Shown: one piece after another, positions 8,190-18,358 of the stretch
Layout of the letters: every line of letters begins with the position of its first letter
Numbering within the stretch: the first letter of the stretch is position 1
Source of the DNA: Exiguobacterium acetylicum
GTDB lineage: Bacteria > Bacillota > Bacilli > Exiguobacteriales > Exiguobacteriaceae
Direction: 5' to 3'
DNA: 64,000 nucleotides
Assembly (NCBI RefSeq): GCF_019890935.1
Contig: NZ_CP082333.1
Location: forward strand, 398,001-462,000
Position numbers and translations under genes: made by a program
The notes under the pieces: model-generated
Databases searched by the model: none
Seen by the model: only the letters and a program-made list of their open reading frames with translations
Told to the model about the DNA's origin: nothing

Positions 8190-8975
8190 ATGGATGTAGA
8201 ATCTAAAAAAAGCCGCTGGATGATCAACCTTGTATTGGTGCTGGCATCAATCGTCTGGTTATTCCCGATTTTCGTCATGTTCAAAGAGAGTCTCCGAATC
8301 AATGGATTCGACAACTATATCGCGACATTACAAAACCCGAACTTCCCAACTTTCGTCTTCAACAGTTTCTTCGTTGCCTTCTTCATGATCATCATCTCGA
8401 TCACGATTCTGGCATTCGCGGCGTTTGCCTTCTCGAAACTTGAGTTTGCTGGAAAACGTCTGTTGTTCAATATGGTCTTAGCGGGTCTGATGTTACCCGT
8501 CGCTTCGATGATCGTGCCATTGTTCTTCACGCTCCGTTCGTTTGACGGACTGAACAATCACTGGGGACTGATTGGAGCGGAAGTTGCGTTCTTCTTACCA
8601 TTCGGTCTGATGCTCATCAAAGGATACTTTGATGAACTACCGAACGAACTGATGGAAGCGGCGTATATCGATGGGGCGACGATTCTTGAAGTCTTCTTCA
8701 AAGTCATGCTACCACTCGCAAAACCAGCGCTCGCAACAGCTTTAATCTATGCGTTCCTTAACTCATGGAACGAATACTTGATGGTTCTTACGTTCATGAC
8801 GGATCCTGCCTATCAGACAGTGACGATGGCACCAAGTTTCTTCAAGGATGCGCTCGGTGGGGACCCAGGAAAAATCTATGCGTCACTTGTTTTAATCAGT
8901 TTACCAACGATGATCTTCTATATCTTCTTCCAACGTTTCTTCCAAAAAGGAATGACGGCGGGTGCAGTAAAATAA
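8190..8975 (+). CDS. Sugar ABC transporter permease (MalG-like)
   Basis: The product has 261 residues and about six membrane segments. Its EAA loop reads ELMEAAYIDGATILEVFFKVMLPLAKP. The ATG at 8190 (MDVESKKSRW) is chosen over an in-frame upstream ATG that lies inside the previous permease gene, because AAGGAGG stands just before it. The operon has no ATP-binding subunit, so the importer probably borrows a shared MsmX/MsmK-type ATPase encoded elsewhere. Confidence 0.9.
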   Translation: MDVESKKSRWMINLVLVLASIVWLFPIFVMFKESLRINGFDNYIATLQNPNFPTFVFNSFFVAFFMIIISITILAFAAFAFSKLEFAGKRLLFNMVLAGLMLPVASMIVPLFFTLRSFDGLNNHWGLIGAEVAFFLPFGLMLIKGYFDELPNELMEAAYIDGATILEVFFKVMLPLAKPALATALIYAFLNSWNEYLMVLTFMTDPAYQTVTMAPSFFKDALGGDPGKIYASLVLISLPTMIFYIFFQRFFQKGMTAGAVK

Positions 8976-9000
8976 TTGTTTTTGCGTAAGGGGGAGCACA

Positions 9001-10995
9001 ATGTATTTAGGAGTCGATTATTATCCAGAACAAACACCACGAGCACTATGGGAGGAAGACTTCCGACTGATGAAGGAACTTGGCGTCAACGTCGTTCGTC
9101 TCGCGGAATTCGCTTGGTCGATGATGGAGCCGGAAGAAGGCGTCTATGACTTCAGCTTTTGGGATGACGTCATTGAACGCTTGAGTGCGGAAGGATTCGA
9201 TATCGTACTCGGGACACCAACTGCGACACCACCGGCTTGGTTATGTACGAAGTATCCAGAAATCTTACCGGTCGATGAGAACGGTGTGACGATCAGCTTT
9301 GGTGCCCGTCGCCATTATACGGTCCACAGCGAAACGTACCAGCGTCTATCCGTCAAGATCACGGAAGAGATGGCGAAACGATACGGTCAACATCCTCGTG
9401 TCGTCGGGTGGCAAACGGATAATGAATACGGGCATGAGAAGTCGGATCGTTCTTACGGCGATGTCGACCGCGCTGCTTTTCAGCGTTGGCTAGCGAACCG
9501 TTACGGAACGCTCGATGCCTTGAACGAAGCGTGGGGAACCGTCTTCTGGAGTCAGACGTACACGGCGTGGGAGCAAATCCCGGTACCGCGTAAAGTCTAT
9601 CAGGAGCACAACCCATCCTTGCTCGTCGACTTCGATCGCTTCTGTGCCGACGGCTATACGTACTATAACAAATTACAAGTTGATGTCTTACGTCGCTACA
9701 TTCCAGAGGACGTCTTCATCACGCACAATCTGGTCTACAGTGACATGGCGGTCAATCAGCAACAAATGGCGCAAGACCTCGATTACGTGGCGTTCGATAA
9801 CTACCCGGTCTGGGGTGGACTACCGGAGCCGAACCGGTTCGAGAAGATGGCGAGTGATCACGATCTGTGCCGCTCTTCGAAGCAAGGAAAAGGGTTCTGG
9901 GTCATGGAACAGTTGAGTGGCGCACAAGGCTGGAGCAAAATCGGTTACTTGCCACGACCAGGACACATTCGCCTCTGGACGTACCAAGCGGTCGCGCGGG
10001 GAGCAGAAGCAATCGTCTACTTCCGCTTCCGGGCTGCTCATTTCGGAACAGAGGAGTTCTGTCACGGCATCATCGATCATGATGGCAAACCGAAACGGAA
10101 ATTCGAAGAAGTCAAACAGATCATGACGGAACTGAATACGTATGGTGATGAGATCAACGCGAGCCGTTACGACGCGAAAGTCGGTGTCTATTTTGATCAA
10201 GAAAACGTCTGGGCGTGGACACACCAGCCACACAGTGATGCGTTTGATTTCCGGACGGAGTTCGTTCGCTTCTATGGTGGAGCGGTTCGTCAACAAGTCG
10301 CAACCGACATCGTCTTCCCGGGTGATGATCTCTCTCGTTATAAACTGATCATCGTTCCGCTCTATTTCTTAACGAATCCAACGTTCGATGATGCCTTGAT
10401 CGCGTACATGGAACAAGGCGGTCACGTCATCTTCACGTACCGAACAGGCGTCAAGGATGCACGGAACCATGTCGTACCGACGACGTTACCAGGTAAGTTC
10501 GCGCCGTATGCGGGCATCGAGATCGACGAATACGAGTCACTCCAATCCGTTCAGCAACATCAGGTGGCAGGCATCGGCGAGATGGCAGGACAATCTTCAA
10601 CAGCCCGCCTCTGGTGTGATCTCATTACACCAACGACAGCAGAGACGCTCGCTGTCTATAAAGATACGTTCTACGAGGGTGTAGCGGCTGTGACGCGCAA
10701 TGCCTATAAAGGAATGATTACCTACATCGGCTCATCGATTGATGACGCGATGATTGATACGATTTACCGTCAAGCGTTCACTGAGGCCGGCATCGAGATG
10801 ATCGAGGCGCCGGATCAAGTCGAAATCGTGCGTCGTCACGGCGAAAAACGTGATTTCCTCTTCTTGATGAACCATGACACGAAAGAAACGCGGGACGTCA
10901 CGTTAGACGGAACATACCAAGCATTGACAAAAGATGAGACATATCGTGGAACGGTCCAGCTCGCACCACTTGAGACACTGATTCTGACGACGTAA
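9001..10995 (+). CDS. Beta-galactosidase, glycoside hydrolase family 42
   Basis: This 664-residue cytoplasmic enzyme has the GH42 start (MYLGVDYYPEQ), the acid/base Glu in QTDNEYG (about E142) and the nucleophile Glu in WVMEQLSG (about E303), followed by the trimerisation and C-terminal domains. It hydrolyses terminal beta-galactosides brought in by the ABC importer. Length is normal for the family (names bgaB or ganA are used in relatives). It sits between the permeases and an alpha-galactosidase gene, so the operon handles both anomers. Confidence 0.93.
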   Translation: MYLGVDYYPEQTPRALWEEDFRLMKELGVNVVRLAEFAWSMMEPEEGVYDFSFWDDVIERLSAEGFDIVLGTPTATPPAWLCTKYPEILPVDENGVTISFGARRHYTVHSETYQRLSVKITEEMAKRYGQHPRVVGWQTDNEYGHEKSDRSYGDVDRAAFQRWLANRYGTLDALNEAWGTVFWSQTYTAWEQIPVPRKVYQEHNPSLLVDFDRFCADGYTYYNKLQVDVLRRYIPEDVFITHNLVYSDMAVNQQQMAQDLDYVAFDNYPVWGGLPEPNRFEKMASDHDLCRSSKQGKGFWVMEQLSGAQGWSKIGYLPRPGHIRLWTYQAVARGAEAIVYFRFRAAHFGTEEFCHGIIDHDGKPKRKFEEVKQIMTELNTYGDEINASRYDAKVGVYFDQENVWAWTHQPHSDAFDFRTEFVRFYGGAVRQQVATDIVFPGDDLSRYKLIIVPLYFLTNPTFDDALIAYMEQGGHVIFTYRTGVKDARNHVVPTTLPGKFAPYAGIEIDEYESLQSVQQHQVAGIGEMAGQSSTARLWCDLITPTTAETLAVYKDTFYEGVAAVTRNAYKGMITYIGSSIDDAMIDTIYRQAFTEAGIEMIEAPDQVEIVRRHGEKRDFLFLMNHDTKETRDVTLDGTYQALTKDETYRGTVQLAPLETLILTT

Positions 10996-11009
10996 GGAGG
11001 AAGAGAACC

Positions 11010-13133
11010 ATGGCAATCTTTGAAGTAGCAGGACGTCGTTTCGTCATCGAAGGGAAACGGGTCGCTCACGTCGTCACGATCGGTGCGAACGGTAAGCTGA
11101 TTCACACCTATTTCGGTTCCAAGTTACCATACCGGGATGATTATGAAGCTTTACCGAGTCCGATCGTCGCACACAGTTCATTTGAATCACCAGATGGCGT
11201 CGCGACGTACGATTTCGTACCATTTGGCGAGATGTTGTACACGGAGCCAACTTTGAAATCGGAACGAGAGGACGGACAGCGGATTCACCAGTTCCAGTTT
11301 GAACGCTCCGAGCAGACAGAAACGAAATTGACGCTCTGGCTGTTTGATCCCTTGCAGGAGATGCGAGTCGGAGTTCAGTACGAAGTGTTCGCCGATTACG
11401 ACATCATCGGTCGTTCGATTGTCGTCGAAAACACAGGCCGATTACCTGTTCGTTTGACAGCAGCCCAGTCCTTTGCGATGGGACGATGGCATCAACCGAA
11501 TTTAAAACTGCATCACTTCGCTGGGATGTGGACAGGGGAGTTCAAGAAACAGATCACACCGGTGACACCAGGGCGCCAGACGATTGAAAGTCGACGTGGA
11601 GTGACAAGTCACCAAGCGAATCCTTGGTTCGCACTCGAACAGGATGCGACAGAAGACAGCGGTGAAGTCGTCTACGGACATTTTGCTTATTCCGGCAACT
11701 GGGCGATTCACGTCGAACAAGATGCGTTCGGTTTTGTCCAACTATCAGGTGGCATGAATCCGTTTGACTTCAGTTGGAAACTATCACATCAACAACAGTT
11801 GACGACACCAACGTTCTACATCGGCTATGCGGACGGTTTCGCGGATATGAGCGCCCATGCGCACGCGTTCCAGCGTGACGTCATCATGCCACGTGCGACC
11901 GATCGTCCTGTTCTTTATAACTCATGGGAAGCGACGTATTTCGATGTCACGGAATCTGGTCAACGTGAACTCGTTGATCTGGCAGCAGGAATCGGTTGTG
12001 AGCTGTTCGTCGTCGATGACGGTTGGTTCGGTGAACGCCATTCCGATCAAGCGGGACTCGGGGACTGGCACGTTAATCGGGAAAAATTCCCGAACGGTCT
12101 AGAGCCTTTGATCTCATATGTGAAACAACAAGGGTTACAATTCGGTCTTTGGGTCGAACCGGAGATGGTCAATCCGGATTCTGATCTATACCGGTCGCAT
12201 CCAGACTGGATTTACCATGCGCGCGATGCAGTCCGGACGACATCTCGGAATCAATACGTCTTAAACCTTGGATTACCAGAAGTCGAGCAATTCATTCTCG
12301 AGATGATGGATGATTTGCTGACGCGTCATGCGATCGATTACATCAAATGGGATATGAACCGTGCCTTCTCGGAACCAGGCGTTCCAAAAGACCAGACGGA
12401 TCGACAGCAAGAACTATGGAAACGTCACGTCGATGCATTGTACCGGATCTTTGACGAATTACGTCGCTTGCATCCGACGGTCGACTTCGAAGCCTGTGCC
12501 GGTGGTGGCGGACGGATCGACCTTGGAATCCTCTCACGGACGGAACAAGTCTGGACGAGTGATAACACCGATCCACTCGATCGCTTACAAATTCAGCATG
12601 ACTTCTCGTATGCCTATAATGCGAAAATGATGAGTTGCTGGGTGACGGACGGACCGAACTGGTTAAATGGACGCAACGTACCGCTTGCAACACGCTTCGT
12701 CTCCTCGATGCAAGGCACACTCGGCATTGGTGGTAACTTAAGCGAATGGTCAACGAATGAACTTGCGGAAGCAAAAGGTTGGATCGAGACATATCAAGCG
12801 ATTCGTCCGACGATTCAACGCGGTATCCAGTATCGCTTATCTGCTTTTACACAACAGACGCCAAGCGTCATGCAGTATACATCAGAAGAAGAAACGATCC
12901 TACTTGCGATCGCGCCACTTCGACAATACGGAACACATCAGTATCACTTCAAGCTAAAAGGACTCGACCCAGCAATGCGTTATCAAGTCGAGGACCGGAC
13001 GTTAAGCGGCGCTTATTTGATGCAACAAGGCTTGACATTCTCATACACGACGGACTATGAAGCCCGCTGCTTGCGGATTCAGCCAGTCCACCGTGCGCTC
13101 TCACTACTCGAATCAAAGGAGACGATCGTATGA
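11010..13133 (+). CDS. Alpha-galactosidase, glycoside hydrolase family 36
   Basis: This 707-residue enzyme carries the GH36 hallmarks: a beta-sandwich N domain, DDGWFG (about 336-341), WVEPEMV (about 381), KWDMNR with nucleophile Asp near 448, CAGGGGR (about 496-502) and SDNTD with acid/base Asp near 518. It releases galactose from melibiose- or raffinose-type sugars in the cytoplasm. AAGGAGG lies before the ATG. Its stop overlaps the galK start (ATGA), indicating translational coupling. Confidence 0.93.
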   Translation: MAIFEVAGRRFVIEGKRVAHVVTIGANGKLIHTYFGSKLPYRDDYEALPSPIVAHSSFESPDGVATYDFVPFGEMLYTEPTLKSEREDGQRIHQFQFERSEQTETKLTLWLFDPLQEMRVGVQYEVFADYDIIGRSIVVENTGRLPVRLTAAQSFAMGRWHQPNLKLHHFAGMWTGEFKKQITPVTPGRQTIESRRGVTSHQANPWFALEQDATEDSGEVVYGHFAYSGNWAIHVEQDAFGFVQLSGGMNPFDFSWKLSHQQQLTTPTFYIGYADGFADMSAHAHAFQRDVIMPRATDRPVLYNSWEATYFDVTESGQRELVDLAAGIGCELFVVDDGWFGERHSDQAGLGDWHVNREKFPNGLEPLISYVKQQGLQFGLWVEPEMVNPDSDLYRSHPDWIYHARDAVRTTSRNQYVLNLGLPEVEQFILEMMDDLLTRHAIDYIKWDMNRAFSEPGVPKDQTDRQQELWKRHVDALYRIFDELRRLHPTVDFEACAGGGGRIDLGILSRTEQVWTSDNTDPLDRLQIQHDFSYAYNAKMMSCWVTDGPNWLNGRNVPLATRFVSSMQGTLGIGGNLSEWSTNELAEAKGWIETYQAIRPTIQRGIQYRLSAFTQQTPSVMQYTSEEETILLAIAPLRQYGTHQYHFKLKGLDPAMRYQVEDRTLSGAYLMQQGLTFSYTTDYEARCLRIQPVHRALSLLESKETIV

Positions 13134-14302
13134 CAGACCAGACGTTAGAAGAACAATTTGAACAGCGGTTTGGCTCACCGTCGACGCATCGCTTCTTTGC
13201 ACCAGGACGGATCAACTTAATCGGTGAACATACGGATTACAATGGCGGTCACGTCTTTCCATGTGCGTTGACGTTCGGTACGCATGCGATCGCACGAAAA
13301 CGAGACGATCAACGCTTCCGCTTCTACTCACTGAATTTCGAGCAAGACGGCATCATCGAAGTCGCGCTCGACGAACTTGCGTATGATGCGAAGCATGGTT
13401 GGGCGAACTATGCGAAGGGTATGATTACAGTCTTACAGGAAGCAGGGTACCGCATCGACTCAGGATGTGACATCCTGATTCAAGGTGACATCCCGAATGG
13501 AGCTGGTCTTTCATCATCGGCTTCGCTTGAACTCGTCATCGGTGTCTTGCTCGATCGATTATACGGATTAGAGATTCCACGTCTTGATCTCGTCCGGTTC
13601 GGTCAACAAGTCGAAAACCGTTATATTGGCGTCAACAGTGGTATCATGGATCAGTTTGCGATCGGTATGGGAAAAGCGGGAGCGGGATTGTTGCTTGATT
13701 GTGAGACGCTCGATTATACGTATGCCCCACTCGATTTGACGGGGTATACGATCATCATCATGAATACGAACAAACGCCGTGAACTGGCGGATTCGAAATA
13801 CAATGAACGCCGGGCGGAATGTGAGACAGCACTCGCTTACCTCAATCAGTTCACGCCACGGGAAGCACTCGGACAATGGACGACGTCAGAATTCGCAAAA
13901 GTCGCATGGGAAGACGAACGTTTGATGCGTCGCGCACGCCATGCGATTTCAGAGAATGAACGAACGCTTCAGGCACTAGCAGCACTCGAAGCGGGAGAAC
14001 TGAAAACATTCGGTCAGTTGATGAATGCGTCACACGTCTCGTTACGGGAAGATTATGAAGTGACAGGGATTGAACTTGATACACTCGTCGAAGCGGCTTG
14101 GGAACAACCGGGCGTGCTCGGCGCAAGGATGACAGGTGCTGGTTTTGGTGGCTGTGCGATTGCGATCGTTGAAGACGAGGCAGTCGACGCCTTCAAACAA
14201 GCTGTCGGCGAACATTATGAAGCACGGATCGGATACCCGGCGACGTTCTATACGGCGACGGTCGGTGACGGAGCACGTGAAATCGAACGGGAGGTCATCT
14301 AA
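13130..14302 (+). CDS. galK: Galactokinase
   Basis: The 390-residue GHMP kinase phosphorylates galactose to galactose-1-phosphate, the first Leloir step. The galactokinase signature GRINLIGEHTDYNGG lies near residues 26-40, the ATP-binding motif PNGAGLSSSAS near 122-132, and the C-terminal motif GARMTGAGFGGCAI is present. It overlaps the alpha-galactosidase gene by four bases, and its stop codon directly abuts the galE start. Confidence 0.96.
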   Translation: MTDQTLEEQFEQRFGSPSTHRFFAPGRINLIGEHTDYNGGHVFPCALTFGTHAIARKRDDQRFRFYSLNFEQDGIIEVALDELAYDAKHGWANYAKGMITVLQEAGYRIDSGCDILIQGDIPNGAGLSSSASLELVIGVLLDRLYGLEIPRLDLVRFGQQVENRYIGVNSGIMDQFAIGMGKAGAGLLLDCETLDYTYAPLDLTGYTIIIMNTNKRRELADSKYNERRAECETALAYLNQFTPREALGQWTTSEFAKVAWEDERLMRRARHAISENERTLQALAALEAGELKTFGQLMNASHVSLREDYEVTGIELDTLVEAAWEQPGVLGARMTGAGFGGCAIAIVEDEAVDAFKQAVGEHYEARIGYPATFYTATVGDGAREIEREVI

Positions 14303-15301
14303 ATGGCAACGTTAGTCGTAGGTGGAGCTGGTTATATCGGCTCCCATGCCGTCTATCAATTGATTGATGCCGGAAAGGATGTCGTCGTCATCGACCATCT
14401 GCAATCCGGACACCGTGAAGCGGTTCATCCGCAAGCGCGTCTATATGAAGGAGACATACGCGATCGTGCTTTTCTCGATCGCGTCTTTACGGAAGAGACG
14501 ATTGAACAAGTCGTTCATTTCGCTGCTTTTTCACTCGTCGGCGAGTCGATGACGGAACCATTACTTTACTTTGATAACAACGTTTACGGGACACAAGTGT
14601 TGCTTGAAGCGATGATCGCGCACGACATCAAACAGATCGTCTTCTCTTCGACGGCAGCGACATACGGTGAACAGGAACAGATGCCGATTCTCGAGACAGC
14701 GGAAACGCGTCCGACGAATGCATATGGCGAGACGAAGTTGATGATGGAGAAGATGATGCGATGGTCTGAACAAGCGTATGGTTTACGTTACGTCGCGTTA
14801 CGTTACTTCAATGTCGCCGGTGCACGAGCAACAGGTGAGATCGGAGAAGACCATACACCAGAAACACATTTGATTCCGCTCGTCCTTGAAGTCGCCAACC
14901 GACAACGGGCAGAAATTTCGATCTATGGCGATGATTATCCAACGCCGGATGGCACGTGCATTCGTGATTACATCCATGTTGAAGACTTGATCGATGCTCA
15001 TGTACGAGCACTCAATTATTTAGCGGACGGCAACGACAGCACAGTCTTTAACCTCGGTTCAAGCCAAGGGTTTTCCGTGCGAGAAATCATCGAAGCAGCC
15101 CGCCGCGTAACGGGACATCCGATTCCGGAACGCATCATTGAACGTCGTGCAGGGGATCCGAGTATCTTGATCGCCGGATCCGCCAAAGCAAAGGAAGTTC
15201 TCGGCTGGACACCACAACGCACCGACATCGACACGATCATCCGTGATGCTTGGAATTGGCATGCGCACAATCCAGAAGGGTACCGGACGAGCGTTCGTTA
15301 A
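14303..15301 (+). CDS. galE: UDP-glucose 4-epimerase
   Basis: The 332-residue short-chain dehydrogenase-type epimerase interconverts UDP-galactose and UDP-glucose. The NAD-binding motif GGAGYIG is at residues 7-13. The catalytic Ser/Thr region SSTAATYG and the YxxxK pair (Y141, K145) are present. The start follows GGGAGG located in the end of galK, with no intergenic base. Confidence 0.95.
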   Translation: MATLVVGGAGYIGSHAVYQLIDAGKDVVVIDHLQSGHREAVHPQARLYEGDIRDRAFLDRVFTEETIEQVVHFAAFSLVGESMTEPLLYFDNNVYGTQVLLEAMIAHDIKQIVFSSTAATYGEQEQMPILETAETRPTNAYGETKLMMEKMMRWSEQAYGLRYVALRYFNVAGARATGEIGEDHTPETHLIPLVLEVANRQRAEISIYGDDYPTPDGTCIRDYIHVEDLIDAHVRALNYLADGNDSTVFNLGSSQGFSVREIIEAARRVTGHPIPERIIERRAGDPSILIAGSAKAKEVLGWTPQRTDIDTIIRDAWNWHAHNPEGYRTSVR

Positions 15302-15330
15302 AGAGAGACAGAATGAGGAGAGTGACGGCG

Positions 15331-16827
15331 ATGAATGAACTCATCCAACAGTTAGTAGCGCAAGCAATCCAGGAACGCTTGATTGAACCGGAAGATGCGA
15401 TCTACGCCCGGAACCGGATTCTAGCGCGGGTCGGTCAAGTCGATTTTGAAGAACAGGCAGACGTACCATCTCGCCCAATTCCCGATATTTTGGATGACAT
15501 GATTGAAGTGTTGATCGTAAGTGGACAGTTGCCGGCGCGTCTTGAAGACAAAGAGCAGTTCGCAGCAGATGTGATGGATATCTTCGTCGCCCGTCCGTCT
15601 GACATGACAGCGACGTTCCGTCGTCTGTACGCTGAATCACCGGTAGCGGCGACGGATTACTTTTATCAGCTCAGTCAAGCGAGTAATTACATCCAAACGA
15701 AACGGATCGCTAAGAATAAACGTTATCAAGCGGATACGGCTTACGGGACGATCGATGTCACGATCAACCTATCGAAGCCGGAAAAAGATCCACGTGAAAT
15801 CGCAGCAGCTCGGACGGAGGCACCGACGACATCGAACTATCCAACCTGTCTGTTGTGCGTCGAAAACGTCGGTTACGCGGGGCGTGCGAATCATCCAGCC
15901 CGTGCGAATCACCGAATCGTTCCACTGACACTGCTGGAAGAACCGTGGGCATTACAATACTCACCGTACGTTTATTACAACGAACATAGCATCATCTTGT
16001 CAGAGGAACATCGTGACATGGTCATCAATCGAGATGCCTTTGCACGTCTACTCGCTTTCGTCGAGCAGTTCCCACATTACTTTGCTGGTTCGAATGCGGA
16101 CCTGCCGATCGTCGGCGGATCGATTCTGACGCATGATCATTATCAGGGCGGTCGCTATACGTTTGCGATGGACCGGGCAAACGCTTTAACATCCTTTACG
16201 TTCCCGGATCAGCCGACAGTCACTGGCGAAACCTTACACTGGCCACTGAGTGTGTTGCGTCTGAAGAGTGAAGATGCGTCGGCACTACTCGATGCTGCGA
16301 CGACCGTCTATGAGACGTGGTTGACGTATACGGATGAGAGTCAAGAGATCCGTTCACATACTGGTGAGACGCGACACAATACAGTGACGCCGATCGCCCG
16401 TCAACGTGATGGACAATTCGAGCTCGATCTCGTCTTACGGAACAACCGGACGTCAGCAGAACATCCGGACGGTATTTTCCATACGCATGCCGATATTCAC
16501 CACATCAAGCGAGAAAATATCGGTTTGATCGAAGTGATGGGACTGGCAGTCTTACCGGCACGCCTGCTTCAAGAGTTGCAACAGGTCGAGCAGTTCATCA
16601 CAGGTGAAGTCGACGAAGTAGCTGTCGCGCATGCTGACTGGGCGCAAGAACTAAAACAAGCGTATGACGGTCAAGATGTCACGACATACGTCGAGCAAGC
16701 GGTTGCTGCGAAATTCGTACGTGGTCTTGAGGACTGTGGTGTCTTTAAACAGACGGAAGAAGGTCAGGCGGCGTTCGGGCGATTCGTTCAACTCGTGACG
16801 CGCCAACCGGTGGAGGAACAACGATGA
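15331..16827 (+). CDS. galT: UDP-glucose--hexose-1-phosphate uridylyltransferase, Firmicutes type
   Basis: This 498-residue protein is the long GalT form found in Firmicutes, which transfers UMP from UDP-glucose to galactose-1-phosphate. Visible hallmarks are the Cys pair motif TCLLCVENVGY, the FAGSNADLPIVGGSILTHDHYQGG region with active-site His residues, and FHTHADIHHIKREN near the C terminus. The start at 15331 (MNELIQQ) is preferred to two upstream in-frame ATGs because GAGGAG lies about 11 bases before it and the family N terminus fits. Confidence 0.93.
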   Translation: MNELIQQLVAQAIQERLIEPEDAIYARNRILARVGQVDFEEQADVPSRPIPDILDDMIEVLIVSGQLPARLEDKEQFAADVMDIFVARPSDMTATFRRLYAESPVAATDYFYQLSQASNYIQTKRIAKNKRYQADTAYGTIDVTINLSKPEKDPREIAAARTEAPTTSNYPTCLLCVENVGYAGRANHPARANHRIVPLTLLEEPWALQYSPYVYYNEHSIILSEEHRDMVINRDAFARLLAFVEQFPHYFAGSNADLPIVGGSILTHDHYQGGRYTFAMDRANALTSFTFPDQPTVTGETLHWPLSVLRLKSEDASALLDAATTVYETWLTYTDESQEIRSHTGETRHNTVTPIARQRDGQFELDLVLRNNRTSAEHPDGIFHTHADIHHIKRENIGLIEVMGLAVLPARLLQELQQVEQFITGEVDEVAVAHADWAQELKQAYDGQDVTTYVEQAVAAKFVRGLEDCGVFKQTEEGQAAFGRFVQLVTRQPVEEQR

Positions 16828-17828
16828 CGCAACTACTTGAGAAAGAGTTGATCCGACATACGTTACGCCAGGAAGGCATCGAAGTGACACTCTGGAACTA
16901 CGGCGGCATCATCCAAGATATCCGGACGACCGATCGGGATGGTCATTTAGAAAGTGTCGTTTTAGGTCTTGAGACGGTGAACGATTATCAACAGCACTCG
17001 CCTTACTTCGGGGCAATCGTCGGACGCGTCGCTGGTCGAATCGGACAGGCACTCTTCGAAGTAGCGGGACAGGTCTATCCGCTTGTCGCAAACGACGGTG
17101 CGAATCATCTGCATGGTGGAATTCACGGATTCGATCAAGCATGGTTCGATGTCATTGAAGCGACGGATACGTTGTTCCATTTGCGCTTGAACAGTCCGGA
17201 TGGAGAAGAAGGGTATCCGGGAACGGTCACACTCGACGTGTATTATCGATTAGAGGGAACAACACTGACGCTTGAGATGACGGCCGTGACGGATCAGACG
17301 ACACCACTCAATCTGACGAATCATACGTACTTCAACTTATCGGGGAATGCGAAGCGGGATGTGTTAGATCACGTTTTGACGTTACCAAGCGACTGCTACT
17401 TACCGGTCCAGCCAGACGGCTTACCGACAGGGGAACAACGGGATGTCTCCGGAACCCCGTTTGATTTCCGTAACGGTCAGTCGATTCGTGACGGGATTGC
17501 GCTGGAGCATCCCGAGACGATTGCTGTTGGAAACGGCTATGATCATCCCTTCGTATTGCGGGATGACACACTTCGACTTGAAGATCCGGTGTCCGGTCGT
17601 TTCGTCGACGTGACAACGAATCAGCCGGCGGTCGTGCTCTATACGGGAACGCAACTGCTGACCGATTATACGATTCATGGTGTTCCGGCTCGACCATCAC
17701 TTGGTTTATGCCTTGAAGCACAAGTCCATCCGAATGCAGTCCATGAATCTGATTTTCCATCAATCTTGTTGTCACCCGGTGAAACCTATCACTGGAAAAC
17801 AGCTTATCGCTTTGGTGTAGTTTCTTGA
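16824..17828 (+). CDS. galM: Aldose 1-epimerase (mutarotase)
   Basis: The 334-residue protein converts beta-D-galactose, released by the glycosidases, to the alpha form used by GalK. It has the NDGANHLHGG segment, NHTYFNLSG with the conserved His, and the C-terminal SLGLCLEAQ motif with the catalytic Glu. Its start overlaps the galT stop (ATGA). It is the last gene of the operon, followed by a strong terminator. Confidence 0.93.
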   Translation: MTQLLEKELIRHTLRQEGIEVTLWNYGGIIQDIRTTDRDGHLESVVLGLETVNDYQQHSPYFGAIVGRVAGRIGQALFEVAGQVYPLVANDGANHLHGGIHGFDQAWFDVIEATDTLFHLRLNSPDGEEGYPGTVTLDVYYRLEGTTLTLEMTAVTDQTTPLNLTNHTYFNLSGNAKRDVLDHVLTLPSDCYLPVQPDGLPTGEQRDVSGTPFDFRNGQSIRDGIALEHPETIAVGNGYDHPFVLRDDTLRLEDPVSGRFVDVTTNQPAVVLYTGTQLLTDYTIHGVPARPSLGLCLEAQVHPNAVHESDFPSILLSPGETYHWKTAYRFGVVS

Positions 17829-17830
17829 AA

Positions 17831-17878
17831 AAAGCCCCACTTTCCATGTCTGGTTGGACAGGAAAGTGGGGCTTTTTG
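17831..17878 (+). terminator. terminator of the galactoside operon
   Basis: A perfect 15-bp stem (17831-17845 with 17861-17875) with a 15-base loop is followed by a T-run, starting three bases after the galM stop. Confidence 0.92.
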
Positions 17879-17947
17879 TGTATAGAAGGAAATCGGGAAG
17901 AAAAGTGCGAAAGATGATACTAAAGCATAATGAAAGGAGGGCTTTTC

Positions 17948-18358
17948 ATGCAGTATGCCGCTACTCCTTGTCTCGTTTTTGCGGGACAAGCCAAGCCGGC
18001 GATCGTGTACTACGAAAACGTATTTGCGATGACACGTCGTCGTATCATAATGGATGAAGCAGGAGATACCGTCTACCACGCACATTTATCCAATGGTGCG
18101 TTTGAATTGATGCTCTGGGATGAGAGTGACGCACCGAATACCTCTTCTTCGCTCCATCTATTGTTGACTTTTACGTCGCTTGAAGAGCTCGAACAAGTGT
18201 ATCTGCGATTAACGACAGACGGTCAAATCGTTACACCCCTTGCGGTAGCAGACTTTGGAGGTTGGTATGCGCAAGTCCGCGATCCGTTCGGGATTCTGTT
18301 CGCTCTATCTTTCAGCGAAGAGGGACGAGAATCAGAGGCGTTGCTCGAGCGCGAGTAG
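17948..18358 (+). CDS. VOC-superfamily (PhnB/glyoxalase-like) protein
   Basis: The 136-residue product resembles PhnB-type vicinal oxygen chelate proteins: TPCLVFAGQAKPAIVYYENVF at the start, then YHAHLSNGAFELMLWDE and the end WYAQVRDPFGILFALSF. Substrate is unknown; many relatives have no known reaction. The ATG at 17948 is preferred to one six codons upstream because AAAGGAGG stands 9 bases before it. Its 3' end overlaps the convergent ogt gene by 27 bases. Confidence 0.8.
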   Translation: MQYAATPCLVFAGQAKPAIVYYENVFAMTRRRIIMDEAGDTVYHAHLSNGAFELMLWDESDAPNTSSSLHLLLTFTSLEELEQVYLRLTTDGQIVTPLAVADFGGWYAQVRDPFGILFALSFSEEGRESEALLERE

